Of a DNA stretch of 64,000 nucleotides, positions 34,518 through 43,492 are shown piece after piece. A program made the position numbers and the translations under genes. The stretch's first letter is position 1; each line of letters starts with the position of its first letter. The notes below the pieces were generated by a model. It did not search any database, was not told the DNA's origin, and saw only the letters and a list, made by a program, of their open reading frames with translations. Source of the stretch: Flavobacterium sp. ALJ2 (GTDB lineage Bacteria > Bacteroidota > Bacteroidia > Flavobacteriales > Flavobacteriaceae); NCBI RefSeq assembly GCF_015594725.1, contig NZ_JADNRC010000002.1, positions 346,339-410,338 on the forward strand, read 5' to 3'.

Positions 34518-35333
34518 TCACCCATAAAACACAACCATCAGCCACCAAAAAATTGGAATACTTTCAACCCAAAAAGAAGTGTAATATTTAGACCGTTTTT
34601 CATTTGCAAAAACAATAAAAAGAGATAACCCAAGAATCATAATTAAATTAATCAATAATTGATTTTGATCCAAGCTAGATTTTAAAAACTCAAAAAAGTA
34701 GAAAGGCAATAAAAGTAATAATCCCAAAATCTTGGTTCGCTTCACTCCTATTTGTTGCGGAACCGTTTGTAAATGAGGATCATCATTGGCAAGATCGATA
34801 ATTTCAAAAATTAATATTAGCACAAAAACCAATATAAAACGTTGCATGCATTTTAAATAAAAATCAGAAGTAAAAGCAATTTCGGCATTTATTAATGGTA
34901 AGACTAAAGTAGCTCCAACCCAACAAAGTGCCACAATATATATTTTAACTCCCGCCCAATTTCGAGCATTTTTTCTATTCGGAAAGAAAGGAAGTGTATA
35001 AAGTGCCGTAATCGCAAAGATTCCTGCTGAAACTACTTGAGTTATTCGCTTCAACTGAAAAAAATAGTAACCAACCAATAAAAAAGAACAAAAACTAAAA
35101 ATAGCAATAATTTTTAATTGCCTCCCAATTGTTAGTTTGTTCACACGAACCAATGCATCATATTTTACAAAATTATATCCTACAATTGTTCCAAAAAAAA
35201 CAAATAAAGCCATTGATTCATCATACTCAATACCAAACATATGGAATGTTAAACGCACCAATGCATAGCATGATAAGGCTACATGAATGCTACTAATGAT
35301 ATAAAAATTAAATACCTGCGTAATTACCTTCAT
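34518..35333 (-). CDS. UbiA-like prenyltransferase-family membrane protein
   Basis: A 271-residue polytopic membrane protein with about eight helices. It has the general UbiA-type layout, but the first Asp-rich motif is degenerate: NFVKYDALVR stands where NDxxDxxxD is expected. A second Asp-containing region IIDLANDDPHL, followed by TVPQQIGVKRT, resembles the family's second motif (DxxxD then TxxxxxG). Loss of the first motif suggests a divergent activity. Cannot tell a substrate. Confidence 0.68.
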   Translation of the reverse strand: MKVITQVFNFYIISSIHVALSCYALVRLTFHMFGIEYDESMALFVFFGTIVGYNFVKYDALVRVNKLTIGRQLKIIAIFSFCSFLLVGYYFFQLKRITQVVSAGIFAITALYTLPFFPNRKNARNWAGVKIYIVALCWVGATLVLPLINAEIAFTSDFYLKCMQRFILVFVLILIFEIIDLANDDPHLQTVPQQIGVKRTKILGLLLLLPFYFFEFLKSSLDQNQLLINLIMILGLSLFIVFANEKRSKYYTSFWVESIPIFWWLMVVFYG

Positions 35334-35429
35334 ACAACAAAAATAATCAATTATTAAGAAATCAACCCTTTAGTTGTAAATTTCACAAAAATTGATACAA
35401 AAAAAAGCTATTAGATTATTATTAATACT

Positions 35430-35437
35430 TAATTTTG
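35430..35437 (+). promoter_or_regulatory. Candidate -7 box TAATTTTG of gcvP
   Basis: Matches TAnnTTTG and lies 31 bases before the gcvP ATG. No clear -33 TTG. Nothing resembling a glycine riboswitch is seen in the 135-base gap. Confidence 0.45.
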
Positions 35438-35468
35438 CTCCACAAAAAAACAACACTTTTACTACTAT

Positions 35469-38318
35469 ATGAAAACAGATGCTTTTGCTTTAAGACACAT
35501 TGGTCCAAGAGAAACCGACCATCAACAAATGTTGAAAACAATTGGAGTTGAATCTATTGAACAACTCGTTTACGAAACGCTTCCAGATGACATTCGTTTA
35601 AAAGCACCATTAAACTTAGATCCTGCAATGACGGAATATGAGTTTTCAAATCACATACACCAATTAGGAAATAAAAACAAGGTTTTCAAATCATATATTG
35701 GTTTAGGATATAATCAAGCGATCGTTCCTGCAGTTATTCAAAGAAATGTCTTTGAAAATCCAGGATGGTACACAGCATACACGCCTTATCAAGCAGAAAT
35801 TGCTCAAGGTCGTTTAGAGGCAATCCTCAATTTCCAAACTACAGTTATAGAATTAACTGGAATGGAGATTGCCAATGCATCTTTATTAGATGAAGCAACT
35901 GCTGCTGCTGAAGCAATGGCACTTTTATTTGATGTAAGATCAAGAGACCAAAAGAAAAGTGAAATCAATAAATTTTTCGTTTCTGAAGAAATTTTACCAC
36001 AAACATTATCCGTTTTACAAACTCGTGCAACTCCAATCGGAGTTGAATTAGTTATAGGAAATCACGAAACATTCGATTTTTCAACAGCTTATTTTGGAGC
36101 AATACTTCAATATCCAGGAAAACACGGACAAGTTCATGATTATGCTGCATTTATCGCTAAAGCAAAAGACAACGAAATAAAAGTTGCTGTTGCTGCTGAT
36201 ATTTTAAGCTTAGCAAAATTAACTCCTCCGGGAGAAATTGGAGCTGCTGTTGTTGTAGGAACTACGCAACGTTTTGGTATTCCGTTAGGATACGGTGGCC
36301 CACACGCTGCTTATTTTGCAACAAAAGACGAATACAAACGAAGCATGCCAGGACGTATCATTGGAGTAACAATTGATACTAACGGAAACCGTGCTTTGCG
36401 TATGGCATTACAAACACGTGAGCAACATATAAAACGTGATAAAGCAACTTCAAACATTTGTACTGCACAGGTATTATTATCTGTAATGGCAGGAATGTAT
36501 GCAGTATATCACGGACCAAAAGGATTGCAATACATTGCAGACAAAGTTCATGCAGCAACTGCAACTCTTGCAAACGAATTAAAAAAATTAGGTGTAAAGC
36601 AAACTAATACTGCATTCTTTGATACTATTGTTGTAAAAGCCGATGCTAAAAAAGTACGCACAATTGCAGAACAAAACGAAATTAACTTTTACTATATCGA
36701 CGAAAACACAATTTCTATTTCATTAAACGAAACAGTAAGTGTTGCCGAAGTAAACGAAATCATTTCTGTTTTTGCTACAGCTACAAATCAACAAGCTACA
36801 ACAATTGATAACTTAACAAATACAAACCATTTTCCAGAACATTTAAAAAGAACATCCTCATTTTTGCAACATGATGTTTTCAATAAATACCATTCAGAAA
36901 CAGCTTTGATGCGTTACATCAAAATGTTAGAGCGCAAAGATTTAGCTTTAAATCACTCAATGATTTCACTAGGTTCTTGTACGATGAAGCTAAATGCTGC
37001 TTCAGAAATGTTACCATTAAGCAGCCCGCAATGGAATAACATTCACCCTTTTGCTCCGCTTGATCAAGCACAAGGATATCAGGAAATGTTGAAAAAACTA
37101 GAACAACAATTAAATGTTATCACAGGTTTTGCTGGAACAACTTTACAACCTAACTCAGGTGCACAAGGAGAATATGCAGGACTTATGGTTATTCGTGCGT
37201 ATCACCAATCAAAAGGAGATCACCATAGAAATATTGCTTTAATTCCATCATCAGCACACGGAACAAATCCTGCTTCGGCTGCAATGGCTGGAATGAAAGT
37301 TATTGTTACAAAAACTTTAGAGAACGGTAACATCGACGTAGATAATTTACGTGAAAAAGCGATTTTACATAAAGATAACCTTTCTTGTTTAATGGTAACT
37401 TATCCTTCTACTCATGGAGTTTATGAAAGTGCTATTAAAGAAATCACACAATTAATCCATGATAACGGAGGTCAGGTTTATATGGATGGTGCAAATATGA
37501 ATGCTCAAGTAGGATTAACAAATCCTGCTACAATTGGAGCCGATGTTTGTCACTTAAACCTACACAAAACATTTGCAATCCCTCACGGTGGTGGTGGACC
37601 AGGAGTTGGACCAATTTGCGTTGCTCCACAATTAGTACCATTTTTACCAGGAAACCCAGTTATTGCAACTGGAGGAGATCATGCAATTACTGCTATTTCT
37701 GCAGCTCCTTGGGGTTCAGCATTAGTTTGTTTAATCTCTTACGGATACATTTCTATGTTAGGAGCCGAAGGTTTAAAAAGCGCCACACAACATGCTATTT
37801 TAAATGCTAACTATATTAAAGAAAAATTAAGCGGTCATTATGACACTTTATATTCTGGAGAAATGGGTCGTGCAGCTCACGAAATGATTTTAGAATGTCG
37901 TCCATTTAAACAAAAAGGGATTGAAGTTACTGATATCGCAAAACGTTTAATGGATTATGGTTTCCACGCGCCAACAGTTTCTTTCCCAGTTGCAGGAACT
38001 TTAATGATTGAACCTACTGAAAGTGAAAACTTAGAAGAATTAGATCGTTTTTGTGAGGCTATGATTTCTATTCGTAAAGAAATTGAAGCTTCTACATTAG
38101 AAGATAAAAATAATGTCTTAAAAAATTCTCCACATACATTAGCAATGCTAACTACCGATGTTTGGGATTTCCCATACACAAGAGAACAAGCCGCTTTCCC
38201 ATTAGATTATATTGCTGAAAACAAATTCTGGCCAACTGTACGCAGAGCTGATGATGCTTTTGGAGATAGAAACTTAGTTTGTAGCTGTGCTCCTATTGAA
38301 GCATACATGGAAGAATAA
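35469..38318 (+). CDS. gcvP: Glycine dehydrogenase (decarboxylating), P-protein
   Basis: A 949-residue single-chain P-protein of the glycine cleavage system. The N-terminal half begins FALRHIGPRETDHQQML, and the C-terminal half holds the PLP site in HLNLHKTFAIPHGGGGPGVGP with Lys700 as the Schiff-base lysine. Other blocks are GLGYNQAIVPAVIQRN, ENPGWYTAYTPYQAEIAQGRLEA and MISLGSCTMKLNAASEM. The enzyme decarboxylates glycine and passes the aminomethyl group to GcvH. Other glycine-cleavage genes are not nearby. A good terminator follows. Confidence 0.98.
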   Translation: MKTDAFALRHIGPRETDHQQMLKTIGVESIEQLVYETLPDDIRLKAPLNLDPAMTEYEFSNHIHQLGNKNKVFKSYIGLGYNQAIVPAVIQRNVFENPGWYTAYTPYQAEIAQGRLEAILNFQTTVIELTGMEIANASLLDEATAAAEAMALLFDVRSRDQKKSEINKFFVSEEILPQTLSVLQTRATPIGVELVIGNHETFDFSTAYFGAILQYPGKHGQVHDYAAFIAKAKDNEIKVAVAADILSLAKLTPPGEIGAAVVVGTTQRFGIPLGYGGPHAAYFATKDEYKRSMPGRIIGVTIDTNGNRALRMALQTREQHIKRDKATSNICTAQVLLSVMAGMYAVYHGPKGLQYIADKVHAATATLANELKKLGVKQTNTAFFDTIVVKADAKKVRTIAEQNEINFYYIDENTISISLNETVSVAEVNEIISVFATATNQQATTIDNLTNTNHFPEHLKRTSSFLQHDVFNKYHSETALMRYIKMLERKDLALNHSMISLGSCTMKLNAASEMLPLSSPQWNNIHPFAPLDQAQGYQEMLKKLEQQLNVITGFAGTTLQPNSGAQGEYAGLMVIRAYHQSKGDHHRNIALIPSSAHGTNPASAAMAGMKVIVTKTLENGNIDVDNLREKAILHKDNLSCLMVTYPSTHGVYESAIKEITQLIHDNGGQVYMDGANMNAQVGLTNPATIGADVCHLNLHKTFAIPHGGGGPGVGPICVAPQLVPFLPGNPVIATGGDHAITAISAAPWGSALVCLISYGYISMLGAEGLKSATQHAILNANYIKEKLSGHYDTLYSGEMGRAAHEMILECRPFKQKGIEVTDIAKRLMDYGFHAPTVSFPVAGTLMIEPTESENLEELDRFCEAMISIRKEIEASTLEDKNNVLKNSPHTLAMLTTDVWDFPYTREQAAFPLDYIAENKFWPTVRRADDAFGDRNLVCSCAPIEAYMEE

Positions 38319-38344
38319 AAAACAAGTTTTACAATTATATAATT

Positions 38345-38383
38345 TACCCCGATCCGGAATTCCGAAATCGGGGTATTTTTTTT
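38345..38383 (+). terminator. Terminator after gcvP
   Basis: Nine-bp outer stem TACCCCGAT/ATCGGGGTA with an inner CCGGAATTCCG that can also pair, followed by eight T. Confidence 0.9.
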
Positions 38384-38496
38384 AGTCCATGATATTTTAA
38401 TAACCCATAATGCTTCAACAAATTGAGAGCTCTTTTTTTCTTACTTTAGATACAAAATCACTTAACTCACTCTCTTCGAATAAAAAAACCTTATAA

Positions 38497-38862
38497 GTAT
38501 TATGCATATATTTAGCATTATTATCCATTATTTGCTCAAACAATAAAGAAGATGGAAACATCAATCAATCTCAGAAAATAATTTCAACTATTTCAGATGC
38601 CGAAATTATCTATTCAAAAGAAATCATTACATCGCAACAAAGACAGATTTATATTAAGGTTAACTTTAATACTAAATTACTTAATTCCCGTGAATATGAA
38701 GTTTATACTATTAGTGTTGATACCGATAATAAATTATAATTTAGTGCTTTAAGATTAAAAGGTGGGGAAAAGATTTTTGCAGAAATCAGCAAAGAAGAAA
38801 CTATAAAAACTATCAATGAAGAAATCAACAAAAAAGCAACTGTTCTTGAAAGAATTAATTAA
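38497..38862 (+). pseudogene. Decayed small lipoprotein gene
   Basis: An open frame without a start codon begins IYLALLSIICSNNKEDG (a lipoprotein-like signal ending at Cys) and continues KIISTISDAEIIYSKEI and VYTISVDTDNKL, then hits TAA at 38737-38739, and goes on in the same frame as FSALRLKGGEKIFAEIS to a final stop at 38860-38862. The coherent composition on both sides of the stop suggests one protein of about 120 residues, now broken at the start and by a nonsense codon. Confidence 0.6.
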
Positions 38863-38910
38863 TAAAATGGCATACAATAATAGCCTATAAAATAAAACAT
38901 ATTCTTACAA

Positions 38911-38938
38911 ATACCTCGATAAATCGAGATGTTTTTTT
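38911..38938 (+). terminator. Terminator-like hairpin after the lipoprotein remnant
   Basis: CTCGAT/ATCGAG with a short loop and a T7 run. Supports the idea that the preceding broken gene was once a transcription unit. The rest of the gap to 39149 is AT-rich with no other feature seen. Confidence 0.6.
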
Positions 38939-39149
38939 CGAATTAATAAAATGTTTTTAAAATAAATTTTTTAATAGTCTCAATTTACTCAATAAAAAAT
39001 GCAAAAATTCACATCAATAATTAACAAATAACTAATTATTCCCACAAAACAGAAAATATTCTATAATTATATGCACGCATAGTAAATATTATAGTTGTAA
39101 TTATAATATTATTTATAAATTAGCCTAAATTATTAGGAAAAACTGTGTG

Positions 39150-40208
39150 ATGAAAATAAAAATAACTGGTATAGGAAGCTATATTCCACAAAAAGAAATA
39201 AGCAATACAGATTTTAACGAACATGTATTTTTAAATGAAGACGGATCTCCTTTTGGCTATCCAAATGAAGTTGTCATCAATAAGTTCAAAGGAATAACAG
39301 GTATTGAAAACAGGCGTTATGCAGAAGACCAATATACATCTTCTGATTTAGCATACTTTGCTGCACAAAGAGCAATCGAAAATGCTAAAATTGATCCAGA
39401 AACTCTTGATTATATCATTTTCGCACATAATTTTGGCGATGTAAAATACGGAACAACACAATCTGATATATTACCGAGTTTAGCAACACGTGTAAAAAAC
39501 AAATTAGGTATTAAAAACCCAAAATGTGTTGCATACGATATTCTTTTTGGATGTCCCGGATGGATTGAAGGAGTGCTACAAGCAAATGCTTTCATCAAAT
39601 CAGGCATGGCAAAACGTTGCTTAGTAATTGGATCCGAAACGCTTTCGAGAGTTGTAGACATTCATGACAGAGATTCTATGATTTATTCAGACGGAGCAGG
39701 CGCATCAGTTATCGAAGCTTCTGATGATGAAACAGGTTTGTTATCATACGAAAGTGCCACTTTTGCAAATGATGAAGCTGGATACTTATTCTTCGGAAAA
39801 TCATACAATCCAGATTTAGACCCAGATACCAAATACATTAAAATGTATGGTCGAAAAATATATGAATTTGCTTTAAATCAGGTTCCAGCAGCTATGAAAA
39901 CCTGTTTAGACAAGAGTGGAATTGCAATTGATGATGTCAAAAAAATACTGATCCACCAAGCAAATGAAAAAATGGATGAAGCTATAATCCATCGTTTTTA
40001 CAAACTATATGACAAAACTCCTCCTGAAAACATCATGCCAATGAGTATTCATGATTTAGGAAATAGCAGTGTAGCAACAGTACCAACTCTTTACGACCTA
40101 CTATTACAAGGGAAAATAGAAAATCACAAAATCAACAAAGGGGATGTTATTATATTTGCATCAGTTGGAGCAGGAATGAACCTTAATACTTTTGTATACA
40201 GACATTAA
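39150..40208 (+). CDS. 3-oxoacyl-ACP synthase III-like enzyme (KASIII family)
   Basis: A 352-residue condensing enzyme of the thiolase fold. The nucleophile Cys (about residue 135) is in DILFGCPGWIEG, and the His and Asn of the Cys-His-Asn triad are in ILIHQANEKMD and DLGNSSVATVPTL. FabH normally starts chains from acetyl-CoA; this form has extra N-terminal sequence and a long TKYIKMYGRKIYEFAL block and is probably a secondary-lipid KASIII. A GTG three bases upstream could also start, but the ATG is preferred. It is followed by a methyltransferase and a glycosyltransferase. Confidence 0.88.
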   Translation: MKIKITGIGSYIPQKEISNTDFNEHVFLNEDGSPFGYPNEVVINKFKGITGIENRRYAEDQYTSSDLAYFAAQRAIENAKIDPETLDYIIFAHNFGDVKYGTTQSDILPSLATRVKNKLGIKNPKCVAYDILFGCPGWIEGVLQANAFIKSGMAKRCLVIGSETLSRVVDIHDRDSMIYSDGAGASVIEASDDETGLLSYESATFANDEAGYLFFGKSYNPDLDPDTKYIKMYGRKIYEFALNQVPAAMKTCLDKSGIAIDDVKKILIHQANEKMDEAIIHRFYKLYDKTPPENIMPMSIHDLGNSSVATVPTLYDLLLQGKIENHKINKGDVIIFASVGAGMNLNTFVYRH

Positions 40209-40265
40209 TTATATAAAACAGTTTACAATTTAACTAAAAATTAGAACTGAAAACTGCAAACTAAT

Positions 40266-40306
40266 AAAGTCCACATTTAAAAACAATATTTTAAATGTGG
40301 ACTTTT
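40266..40306 (+). terminator. Terminator after the KASIII-like gene
   Basis: Long perfect stem AAAGTCCACATTTAAAA/TTTTAAATGTGGACTTT with a five-base loop and short T-run. Confidence 0.85.
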
Positions 40307-40380
40307 CATTTCTATCTAAGCTAAAAACAATAAAAAAAGAAGATATTTTGTACCTTCGCAGCCTAATTAAAACTAAGGAC

Positions 40381-40408
40381 GAGAGATTGCTTCGTTCCTC
40401 GCAATAAC
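40381..40408. repeat. Dispersed intergenic repeat (CEERSN/IARNEAIS type) directly before a start codon
   Basis: The sequence GAGAGATTGCTTCGTTCCTCGCAATAAC is the common bacterial dispersed repeat whose reverse complement begins GTTATTGCGAGGAACGAAGC. Its accidental minus-strand translations read CEERSN and IARNEAIS, peptides often seen in misannotated genes. It ends one base before the methyltransferase ATG at 40410, so it forms that gene's leader. Confidence 0.82.
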
Positions 40409-40409
40409 T

Positions 40410-40931
40410 ATGTACGAAAAAACATTTCCGAATAAACGATTCAAACATACTTTAGAATTTCTAAAAAAGCACATCACAACATCCGAAACCGTTTTGGATT
40501 TAGGAGTTGAAAATCCGTTTTCAAAAATCATGAAAGCTGAAGGTTTTAAAGTAAAAAATACTACAGGAGAAGATTTAGATATCGACCAAACAGTATTTAC
40601 TACCGAAAAACAAGATGTGGTTACTGCTTTTGAAATCTTCGAACATTTGCTAAACCCATTCACTATTTTAAACGAAATAAAATCAGATAAACTATTCATC
40701 TCGATTCCTATGCGTTTATGGTTCTCACCAGCATATCGTAGTAAAACAGATATGTGGGACAGGCATTATCACGAATTTGAAGATTGGCAATTAGACTGGC
40801 TTCTTGAAAAAACAGGCTGGAAAATTATCGACCGCCAAAAATGGACTAATCCTGTAAAAAAATTCGGAATACGTCCTTTATTGCGAAGCTTTACAAATAG
40901 ATACTATATTGTTTACGCAGAGAGAAAATAG
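40410..40931 (+). CDS. SAM-dependent methyltransferase (class I)
   Basis: A 173-residue protein with a Rossmann-type methyltransferase core: TVLDLGVENPFSKIM stands for motif I, and VVTAFEIFEHLLNPFTIL for the later motif IV region. A WxRHYHEFEDWQLDWLLEKTGW segment near the middle is shared with methyltransferases that sit next to glycosyltransferases. The SAM-binding loop is weaker than usual (LGVENP, not GxGxG). It is followed 30 bases later by the GT2 gene. Confidence 0.8.
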   Translation: MYEKTFPNKRFKHTLEFLKKHITTSETVLDLGVENPFSKIMKAEGFKVKNTTGEDLDIDQTVFTTEKQDVVTAFEIFEHLLNPFTILNEIKSDKLFISIPMRLWFSPAYRSKTDMWDRHYHEFEDWQLDWLLEKTGWKIIDRQKWTNPVKKFGIRPLLRSFTNRYYIVYAERK

Positions 40932-40961
40932 TTTTAAGCATCAGTTTTCAGTTTATTAAAT

Positions 40962-41810
40962 ATGAAATATTATATTGTCATACCGGCACATAACGAACAA
41001 GAATTAATTGGCTTAACATTGCAATCTTTGATTTCGCAAACTGTTTTACCCAAAAAAATTATTGTAGTCAATGACAATTCGACCGATAAAACGGGAGAAA
41101 TTGTACTAGATTATGCCAAAGAAAACCCATATATATCATTGGTTAACAAAACCTCGAGTGCTATACATTTGCCAGGAAGCAAAGTAATCCAAGCATTTCA
41201 TAAAGGATTTGAAACACTCGATGATGATTATGATATCATTGTAAAAATAGATGGAGATTTAATTTTCCCTCCAAACTATTTCGAAACTATTATTGCACAC
41301 TTTCAATCTGATCCAAAAATCGGAATGGCAGGAGGGTTTTGCTATATAGAAAAAAATGGAGATTGGATATTAGAAAATCTAACCGACAAAGATCATATTC
41401 GTGGCGCACTAAAAGCCTACCGAAAAGAAACTTTTAAACAAATTGGAGGTCTAAAACCGTCAATGGGCTGGGACACTGTAGACGAATTACTTTGTAAATA
41501 TTACGATTGGAAAATAGTCACCGATTCTTCTTTACATGTAAAACACCTTAAACCAACTGGTGCTAATTATAGCAAAACTGCACGTTATAAACAAGGTGAA
41601 GCTTTTTATACTTTAGGATATGGTTTTTGGATCACAGCAATTGCATCCGCAAAGTTGGCAATGATGAAGAAAAAACCATTTCTATTCTTTGATTATATTA
41701 AAGGATTCTTAAAAGCAAAAAGAGCAAAAACACCATTATTGGTAACCGATGCACAAGCAAAATTCATTCGGAATTATCGTTTGAAAAAAATGAAAGAAAA
41801 GCTTTTTTAG
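40962..41810 (+). CDS. Glycosyltransferase family 2
   Basis: A 282-residue GT-A enzyme. The N-terminus YIVIPAHNEQELIGLTLQSLISQ and VVNDNSTDKTGEIV is the classic nucleotide-sugar-binding part, and the DxD-type motif is IVKIDGDLIFPPNYF. A later acceptor-side segment is GWDTVDELLCKYYDW. The protein has no clear transmembrane domain but a hydrophobic stretch near GYGFWITAIASAKLAMM. It is probably co-transcribed with the methyltransferase and may modify a surface lipid or glycan. Target not known. Confidence 0.9.
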   Translation: MKYYIVIPAHNEQELIGLTLQSLISQTVLPKKIIVVNDNSTDKTGEIVLDYAKENPYISLVNKTSSAIHLPGSKVIQAFHKGFETLDDDYDIIVKIDGDLIFPPNYFETIIAHFQSDPKIGMAGGFCYIEKNGDWILENLTDKDHIRGALKAYRKETFKQIGGLKPSMGWDTVDELLCKYYDWKIVTDSSLHVKHLKPTGANYSKTARYKQGEAFYTLGYGFWITAIASAKLAMMKKKPFLFFDYIKGFLKAKRAKTPLLVTDAQAKFIRNYRLKKMKEKLF

Positions 41811-41891
41811 TTCAAGCAATCAAAAAAACTATAAAATCTAAACCGTAAACTGGCAACTATTTTCGTAATTTAGCCCATAATCGTAAAAACT

Positions 41892-42641
41892 ATGATGCTC
41901 ATTCGTTATTTATCCCAAATAGGAAGATACTTCTTGATGCTTAAAGAAATTTTCAATAAACAAACCAAATGGTCTGTTATGAAAAAACTAATCTTTAAAG
42001 AAATTGATGATTTAATTATTGATTCCCTTGGTATTGTTTGTTTCATTTCATTCTTCGTAGGAGGAGTTGTTGCAATTCAAACCGCATTAAACTTAACAAA
42101 TCCATTAATTCCTAAATACTTAATTGGTTTCGCAACCAGACAATCAGTTATTTTAGAATTTGCTCCAACATTTATTTCTGTTATTATGGCAGGAAAAATG
42201 GGATCTTTCATCACATCGAGTATAGGAACTATGAGAGTTACTGAACAAATCGATGCACTGGAAGTTATGGGTGTTAACTCATTAAACTATCTGGTTTTCC
42301 CAAAAATAATTGCTTTACTATTGTATCCTTTCGTAATCGGAATTAGTATGTTCTTAGGTATTTTTGGCGGTTGGCTAGCTGGAGTTTATGGAGGATTCAC
42401 GACCAGTGATGATTTCATAATGGGAGCACAAATGGAGTTTATTCCGTTTCATATTACTTATGCATTTATTAAAACAATAATATTTGCCATGTTATTGGCA
42501 ACTATTCCATCATTTCATGGCTATTATATGAAAGGTGGCGCACTTGAAGTAGGAAAAGCAAGTACAGTAGCATTCGTTTGGACATCTGTATCTATTATCC
42601 TTTTTAATTATATACTAACACAATTGTTATTAGGCTCATGA
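41892..42641 (+). CDS. MlaE-family ABC transporter permease
   Basis: A 249-residue integral membrane protein of the MlaE/TrgB family. Conserved blocks are FFVGGVVAIQTALNL, GFATRQSVILEFAPTFISVIMAGKMGSFITSSIGTMRVTEQIDALEVMGVNSLNYLVFPKIIA, and AFVWTSVSIILFNYILTQLLL. The family moves phospholipids or sterol-like lipids between inner and outer membrane. It overlaps the ATPase gene by 4 bases. The substrate-binding MlaD/MCE partner is not in this window. Confidence 0.93.
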   Translation: MMLIRYLSQIGRYFLMLKEIFNKQTKWSVMKKLIFKEIDDLIIDSLGIVCFISFFVGGVVAIQTALNLTNPLIPKYLIGFATRQSVILEFAPTFISVIMAGKMGSFITSSIGTMRVTEQIDALEVMGVNSLNYLVFPKIIALLLYPFVIGISMFLGIFGGWLAGVYGGFTTSDDFIMGAQMEFIPFHITYAFIKTIIFAMLLATIPSFHGYYMKGGALEVGKASTVAFVWTSVSIILFNYILTQLLLGS

Positions 42642-43399
42642 TAGAAGTAAAAAACATAGAAAAATCATTTGGCGACAGCAAAGTACTTAAAGGCGTTTCG
42701 ACTGTATTTGAAACTGGAAAAACGAACCTAATTATTGGGCAAAGTGGATCTGGAAAAACGGTACTATTAAAAAGCTTATTGGGTATTCACACTCCAGATT
42801 CTGGAACAATTGAGTTTGACGGTAGAGTTTATTCAGAACTAGATCCAGATGAAAAAAGAGAATTACGTACCGAAATCGGAATGGTATTTCAAGGAAGTGC
42901 CTTATTTGATTCCATGACCGTTGCCGAAAATGTTGCTTTCCCGCTTAAAATGTTCACCACAGATACAGGCTCTAAAATTCAGGATCGTGTAGATTTTGTT
43001 TTAAAAAGAGTAAATCTAATTGATGCACATAAAAAATTACCGTCTGAGATTTCTGGGGGGATGCAAAAACGTGTAGCTATTGCTCGTGCTATTGTAAACA
43101 ACCCAAAATACTTATTTTGTGATGAACCAAACTCTGGTTTAGATCCAAATACTTCGACTTTAATTGATAATTTAATTAAAGAAATCACAGAAGAATACAA
43201 TATCACAACTGTAATTAACACGCATGATATGAACTCGGTGATGGAAATTGGTGAGAATATTTTATTCCTAAAAAATGGGGTAAAAGAATGGCAAGGAACA
43301 AAAGAAGAGATTTTCATAACTGACAATAAAGCTATTGTAGAATTTGTTTATTCATCTAATTTATTCAAAAAAGTAAGAGAAGCCTATTTAAAAGGATAG
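42638..43399 (+). CDS. MlaF-like ABC transporter ATPase
   Basis: A 253-residue ATP-binding cassette. Walker A is GQSGSGKT (34-41), the Q-loop is MVFQGSALFDSMTVAENVAFPL, the ABC signature is EISGGMQKRVAIARA, Walker B is LFCDEPNSGLDP, and the switch His is in VINTHDMNSV. Its SGGMQ signature and SALFDSMT Q-loop are typical of the MlaF branch. Partner of the MlaE-type permease upstream. Confidence 0.95.
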   Translation: MIEVKNIEKSFGDSKVLKGVSTVFETGKTNLIIGQSGSGKTVLLKSLLGIHTPDSGTIEFDGRVYSELDPDEKRELRTEIGMVFQGSALFDSMTVAENVAFPLKMFTTDTGSKIQDRVDFVLKRVNLIDAHKKLPSEISGGMQKRVAIARAIVNNPKYLFCDEPNSGLDPNTSTLIDNLIKEITEEYNITTVINTHDMNSVMEIGENILFLKNGVKEWQGTKEEIFITDNKAIVEFVYSSNLFKKVREAYLKG

Positions 43400-43420
43400 C
43401 CTCCTATATACACCATATTA

Positions 43421-43466
43421 AAAATCCCAAATTTCAATTTTCTTTAGATTGAAATTTGGGATTTTT
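43421..43466. terminator. Terminator after the mlaF-like gene
   Basis: Long stem AAAATCCCAAATTTCAA/TTGAAATTTGGGATTTT followed by T residues, in a convergent gap with the SprT-like gene. Confidence 0.9.
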
Positions 43467-43492
43467 ATATTTGTTGCTTTTAATTCAAAATT

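Noticed and set aside
35334..35468. Glycine riboswitch upstream of gcvP
   Set aside because: The gap is short and AT-rich, with no paired-aptamer pattern visible.
40230..40699. Two minus-strand open frames across the start of the methyltransferase gene
   Set aside because: They are accidental translations of the dispersed repeat (CEERSN, IARNEAIS) and of the methyltransferase gene's other strand.
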